Translations under genes and position numbers: made by a program
The notes under the pieces: model-generated
The model's input: only the letters and a program-made list of their open reading frames with translations
Told to the model about the DNA's origin: nothing
Databases searched by the model: none
Shown: positions 60,767 to 64,000 of the stretch, in pieces
How positions within the stretch are numbered: the first letter of the stretch is position 1
Layout: every line of letters begins with the position of its first letter
Assembly (NCBI GenBank): GCA_963920765.1
Contig: OY987251.1
Location: forward strand, 15,722,830-15,786,829
DNA from: Ulota crispa
Taxonomy: Eukaryota > Streptophyta > Bryopsida > Orthotrichales > Orthotrichaceae
Direction of reading: 5' to 3'
DNA: 64,000 bases

Positions 60767-62533
60767 CTACATAGACTCCGACGAAGAGGAAAGCTCGATG
60801 ACGACTTCTGGCTGCTCTGGCACGTCTTCGGGCATCGGGTCCGGCGCCACGTGTTCCGGTGCCGGGGCGGCTGCAACGTGCTCGGGAGCCGGGATTGCGT
60901 CGACGAACTGAACATGCTCACGCCACCTAGCTCCATACAATCTAACGAAATGGCGGGCTGCACCAACGCGATCGTGATACACTCCTCGCCTCGCCCAGTA
61001 CGCATGGCCGGTCCTCTTTCGGAGCATCAGCGGTTCCTGCGTACGGTCACTTACCCGGCCATAGAGAAACCAGCGAGCGTGGGTGAGGAAATCAACTATC
61101 AAATGACGCATGGGTAACGGGTCCTGGTGGTAACCATCATATAGGAAACCCGGAGCAGCTGCTTGAGCTTCCCGTCGTCGAACTCCCTCTCTCCAGGCTT
61201 TTGCGTCTGCCATCTGTTCTCGCATGTTCTTGCCACTCCACCCGACCGCATTGCGAGCAAACGTCAATGCGCTTCGAACACGAATCGTTGGCCTCCCGTC
61301 GTTCGTCCCATGGATCTCTCGAGCCAGACCTTCCACCCTCGCGCGGAAATGTTGCAGGAAGGTGTCGATCTGCAAAAACCGCACACCAAACGGGCCTCCT
61401 AACGCGTGCTCGATGCCTTCGATGCGCAAGAGGTTGAGCTCCGATGCAAGTCGACGGCCCTCGACCACTCGCTGGGCGTGCACGGTGACCTCGACTCTCT
61501 CACCCAGCAACCGCGCCCTTCGTCTCTCGGGCGTCATGGCCTCCCAAAGCGAGCACAGACGGCGGAGGCGTAGGAGTCTGGCGCGCATGCTCGCCACCGT
61601 GCCGGGCATGTCGTCGAGGGTCTGTTTCTGTATGGCAGACAGGACCTCGTGCACCACCTTTGGGTACATCTTCACCTTTTGCACACGCTGCTCTTCGTCG
61701 AGCTTCAATTGGACGGAACCGACGTCGTCGATCTCGCACATCTCGTGCACGCGTCCCCTCTTGAACCGGCGAGCTGTGCGCTGGGCGGGGCTGAACTGGA
61801 ACAACGTCAATGCATCCGTGCGCAAGACGACCCCGTAGTCGAAGACGTTCACGCCGAAAGGGACGTACGGGCCCACCTCCGCGTGATACCGATCAATGAA
61901 GCCATCGATCGTGGGCTCGGCAAACGGGATGCCCCATTTCATGCCGAAGAACTGGACCCTGCAAATGCGGGCTCCGAGGGTGTGGATGGTACGCGACATA
62001 GCCCAGATGGGAACGTTGACCTGGTTCTTGGACAACGTGAGGCTGCTAGAAGCACATGTCAAGACTATGTTGAAATGGGAACGTAAGAAGGTGGTGACGG
62101 CATCCTTGAACCTCTCCCTGGCAACGTCGGTAGGGCCTGCGAAGACTTTGACCACTATGGGATCAGACACGACGTGCAACCAGTCGTCAAAGTCGGTATG
62201 GTCTTTCACCTTCACCTTCCGATTTGCTGGACGGGCCATGATACCGAATAAGTCGGGCAAGTCTAGGGAGAGCATGTTGAAGCACGCGGCGTCGACATCC
62301 ACATCGTTCGGGTTATTGTCATCAGGGTAGCGAGCTGCATCCACGAACGGGCCTCGCAAGGGCGGGAAACGGGGTTGGACGATATTCGGCAAGAGGGAGA
62401 CGTCGACTTCGGGTAGCAGCCTACGTAACGTGCGATCACGTAGATAGGCTACTGGTAGATCCGCCATGACGGGAAGAAGTGGGGGGGGGGACGAGTAGAC
62501 AGGGAGGTTCAGGCGACGGTTCACAGCAATCAT
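60767..62533 (-). CDS. 588-aa protein of unknown family, core of a telomere-repeat-bounded element
   Basis: A single uninterrupted frame starts at ATG 62531-62533. It is far richer in GC than the surrounding DNA. I recognise no domain. There is no zinc knuckle, RT, DDE or protease motif and no signal peptide. The N-terminus (about 1-100) is Pro/Asp-rich. The middle has 'FDDWLHVVSDPIVVKVFAG' and 'HTLGARICRVQFFGMKWG'. The region 250-420 is very Arg-rich and probably helical. Residues 470-545 are the best conserved with the 27.8-kb relative. The C-terminus is a Pro/Ala/Glu-rich linker ending 'PEVVIELSSSSESM', which has the form of a SUMO-interaction motif (hydrophobic core plus Ser/acidic flank). 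That role is inferred. It could be an ORF1/Gag-like nucleic-acid-binding protein or a novel accessory protein. It looks intact here. Earlier in-frame starts are absent. Confidence 0.7.
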   Translation of the reverse strand: MIAVNRRLNLPVYSSPPPLLPVMADLPVAYLRDRTLRRLLPEVDVSLLPNIVQPRFPPLRGPFVDAARYPDDNNPNDVDVDAACFNMLSLDLPDLFGIMARPANRKVKVKDHTDFDDWLHVVSDPIVVKVFAGPTDVARERFKDAVTTFLRSHFNIVLTCASSSLTLSKNQVNVPIWAMSRTIHTLGARICRVQFFGMKWGIPFAEPTIDGFIDRYHAEVGPYVPFGVNVFDYGVVLRTDALTLFQFSPAQRTARRFKRGRVHEMCEIDDVGSVQLKLDEEQRVQKVKMYPKVVHEVLSAIQKQTLDDMPGTVASMRARLLRLRRLCSLWEAMTPERRRARLLGERVEVTVHAQRVVEGRRLASELNLLRIEGIEHALGGPFGVRFLQIDTFLQHFRARVEGLAREIHGTNDGRPTIRVRSALTFARNAVGWSGKNMREQMADAKAWREGVRRREAQAAAPGFLYDGYHQDPLPMRHLIVDFLTHARWFLYGRVSDRTQEPLMLRKRTGHAYWARRGVYHDRVGAARHFVRLYGARWREHVQFVDAIPAPEHVAAAPAPEHVAPDPMPEDVPEQPEVVIELSSSSESM

Positions 62534-63960
62534 GTATTGGAGACGAGTAGATGTTGGATGGCAATAAACGTTTGCATGTGTCAGACGTCCTTATGTAGTA
62601 GTCGTGCTTTTCTATAAATAAGAATGATCTCATGGTAAAGACAAGCTCATCGCCAATTTTAGGAAAATGTCTAATTTTCAAAAAGGGGTTTCGTCTAAGA
62701 ATGTGCGTCCGTCTTTTACTTTTGAAGTGAAGGGGGGGGGGGTTCATTGACATGGCGATAAAGTTCAGGCGATTTTTAGGGAGTGGAGAATGTTATAAAT
62801 TACAGGCGTCTTGTGAGCAAAACTCTCAGTGCAGCTGACAATAGAGTGGACGTTCAAGGTCTGGGTGTGAAAAGGTAGATGTGTGGCCGTACAAATCAGT
62901 TCAGGAATTTAGGAAAATAATATTTGATGAATGGGGGAATTTTGTTTGTAGCCCATGAAGTCCCAGACGTCCTTTCCGGGATCACTCGGGATTCCAGGGC
63001 ATGTATCTGTAGGTACCGTAGTTTATGTGAGTTTGGGGATCTTTCTTTGGAGGGTCCTATGGAATTCCAAGACCTGCACGGGAATTGTACTGTTCCTGAA
63101 CATTTTGACGTTTGCCAACGAAGAAGGCTTGCAGTAGATTTGGGTGCCCGGGGGGGTTCAAGGCGTTACGAAAGGGCCAAAAAATTCAGGAAGAATTGTG
63201 GGCATAGAAGCTACGAACCTAAAATCAGGGTTTAGGGGATTCGGGCATGTGCAAGGAGCTATGCATCATTGGGAATTTCAATGGATGAGATGAAAGTTGT
63301 GAGATGTTTAGGCTGGGGGCAATTAGGGATACAGTGGTCCGAAAAGAACTCGGTTTAGGCATTCATTGGGCTGATCTTCGAGTGTTTAGGGAAAAATAGA
63401 AATCCAAGGGAGTACATTTTGTACCACAACATTTATAACCGTTGGTCAATTCACATTTTAGAAATTGCATGCTTAGCAATGAAGTGATTTGAGCTTCTTT
63501 CACATTTGTTTTGATTAGGACTGTCTCCCCTGTGTGGTGCAGTTCCATACGATAATTGATAATTGTATCACATAGACCTACATTGGTTTAGGGGACATGG
63601 GAAAAACAAACATCAGCTCCGTGGGGAGTGATAATTTTCATGTAAGTGTGGACAAAGGGTCATGAAATTTTAGGGGACAACAAAGAAATGAAATCCTTCA
63701 TTTTGCACTGCAGATGTAGACGTCTCCTTCATTTTCTTCTAGAGTGATTTGATTTTTTTTTCGGAAGCACATTTCCGGTCTGAGGCGAGATCCTACGGGT
63801 GGATTCAGGGAACAAAGCTGCATTTTGTAACTTTTCACTCATTTCTTCCAAAGTGGCAGTTCTTGGTGACTTACAGGGAGAAAAGTGAACGGGACTTCAC
63901 GATTCAACGACAAGTTCTTTGGGTTTAGGGTCCATTTTTTTTTTAAAAAATTCAATTCTC
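62534..63960 (-). repeat. Leader (5' non-coding) region of the telomere-associated element
   Basis: About 1.4 kb lies between the gene start and the right-hand TTTAGGG tract. Its distal part (63250-63930, reverse complement) aligns with 29550-30200 and, in part, with 11590-11945 and 45160-45410. It contains no long frame on the gene strand apart from a short upstream one that overlaps the start (62436-62753). Confidence 0.65.
62608..62622 (-). promoter_or_regulatory. Possible TATA element upstream of the 588-aa gene
   Basis: 'TATTTATAG' on the gene strand lies about 80 bp before the ATG. That spacing would suit a pol II promoter with a short leader. The plus strand reads TATAAATA, so the direction is ambiguous. 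Confidence 0.25.
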
Positions 63961-63974
63961 TTTTTGGGGTTGCA

Positions 63975-64000
63975 GGTTTAGGGTTTAGGGTTTAGGGTTT
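63975..64000. repeat. Interstitial or terminal TTTAGGG tract, right boundary
   Basis: More than three perfect TTTAGGG units run to the window end. The orientation matches the tract at 60309, and also matches what a right-hand chromosome end would show. It cannot be told whether the array continues. Confidence 0.85.

Noticed and set aside
60663-60911. Plus-strand frame with an acidic 'VYIDSDEEESS' that looks like another SUMO-interaction motif
   Set aside because: It overlaps the antisense of the Ser-codon tail of the 588-aa gene, so the acidic run is the complement of that tail.
61224-61838. Long plus-strand frames opposite the 588-aa gene
   Set aside because: They are antisense shadows of a GC-rich coding region. 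The minus-strand frame is longer and has a homologue.
1-64000. CRISPR array, bacterial operon or ribosomal RNA
   Set aside because: No regular short repeats with unique spacers, no polycistronic gene order and no rRNA-like sequence were seen. The DNA is eukaryotic.

Overview
The window looks like nuclear DNA of a streptophyte (a land plant or a charophyte alga). The telomere-type repeat is TTTAGGG/CCCTAAA. Introns are long, AT-rich and bounded by GT...AG. Most of the rest is decayed transposons, foldback elements and minisatellites. The MULE-type SWIM transposase and several other families resemble ones I associate with non-seed plants, but I cannot name the species. Most of the sequence is AT-rich. 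The one strong exception is a GC-rich open frame at 60.8-62.5 kb.

Layout. 0-5 kb holds a broken gag-like or transposon-associated reading frame, one exon of a zinc-finger/hAT-like gene and a small CACTA-type MITE with a clean 3-bp target duplication. 5-7 kb holds a GACGGCC-rich minisatellite, a 120-bp tandem duplication, a hairpin MITE and two tRNA-like SINE heads. 8-10.3 kb (minus) is a decayed gene with a coiled coil and a RING-H2 finger. 10.6-12.9 kb has two more GACGGCC-rich stretches, a 175-bp tandem repeat and a fragment of the leader repeat described below. 14-18.9 kb (minus) is a decayed multi-exon gene with a DGNH motif, and one intron holds a 96-bp tandem array. 20.6-21.6 kb is a large foldback element. 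21.7-25.6 kb (plus) is a decayed MULE-type transposase with a WRKY/GCM1-like N-terminal zinc finger and a SWIM finger. 25.8-27.0 kb is a 168-bp tandem array whose units carry hairpins.

The best-supported host gene lies on the minus strand from 51.8 to 34.7 kb. It is a pepsin-like (A1, nucellin/nepenthesin-type) aspartic protease. Nine exons join in phase without an internal stop to give 508 codons, with both catalytic DTG motifs and the flap Tyr present. The first coding exon is uncertain. Its introns have collected a near-perfect 874-bp palindrome, a CACTA MITE, a second foldback and a fragment of the leader repeat.

The most unusual item is at the right end. A GC-rich 588-aa protein of no family I recognise (60767-62533, minus) sits between two interstitial TTTAGGG tracts in the same orientation. 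A 5'-truncated, broken relative lies at 27.8-28.9 kb and ends in the same Ser-rich, SUMO-interaction-like tail. The non-coding leader upstream of the 588-aa gene recurs at about 29.5-30.2, 11.6-11.95 and 45.2-45.4 kb. A 3' end joined to CCCTAAA-like repeats recurs at 31.3-31.5 kb. Together these point to a dispersed, telomere-repeat-associated mobile element family built around a protein I cannot assign.
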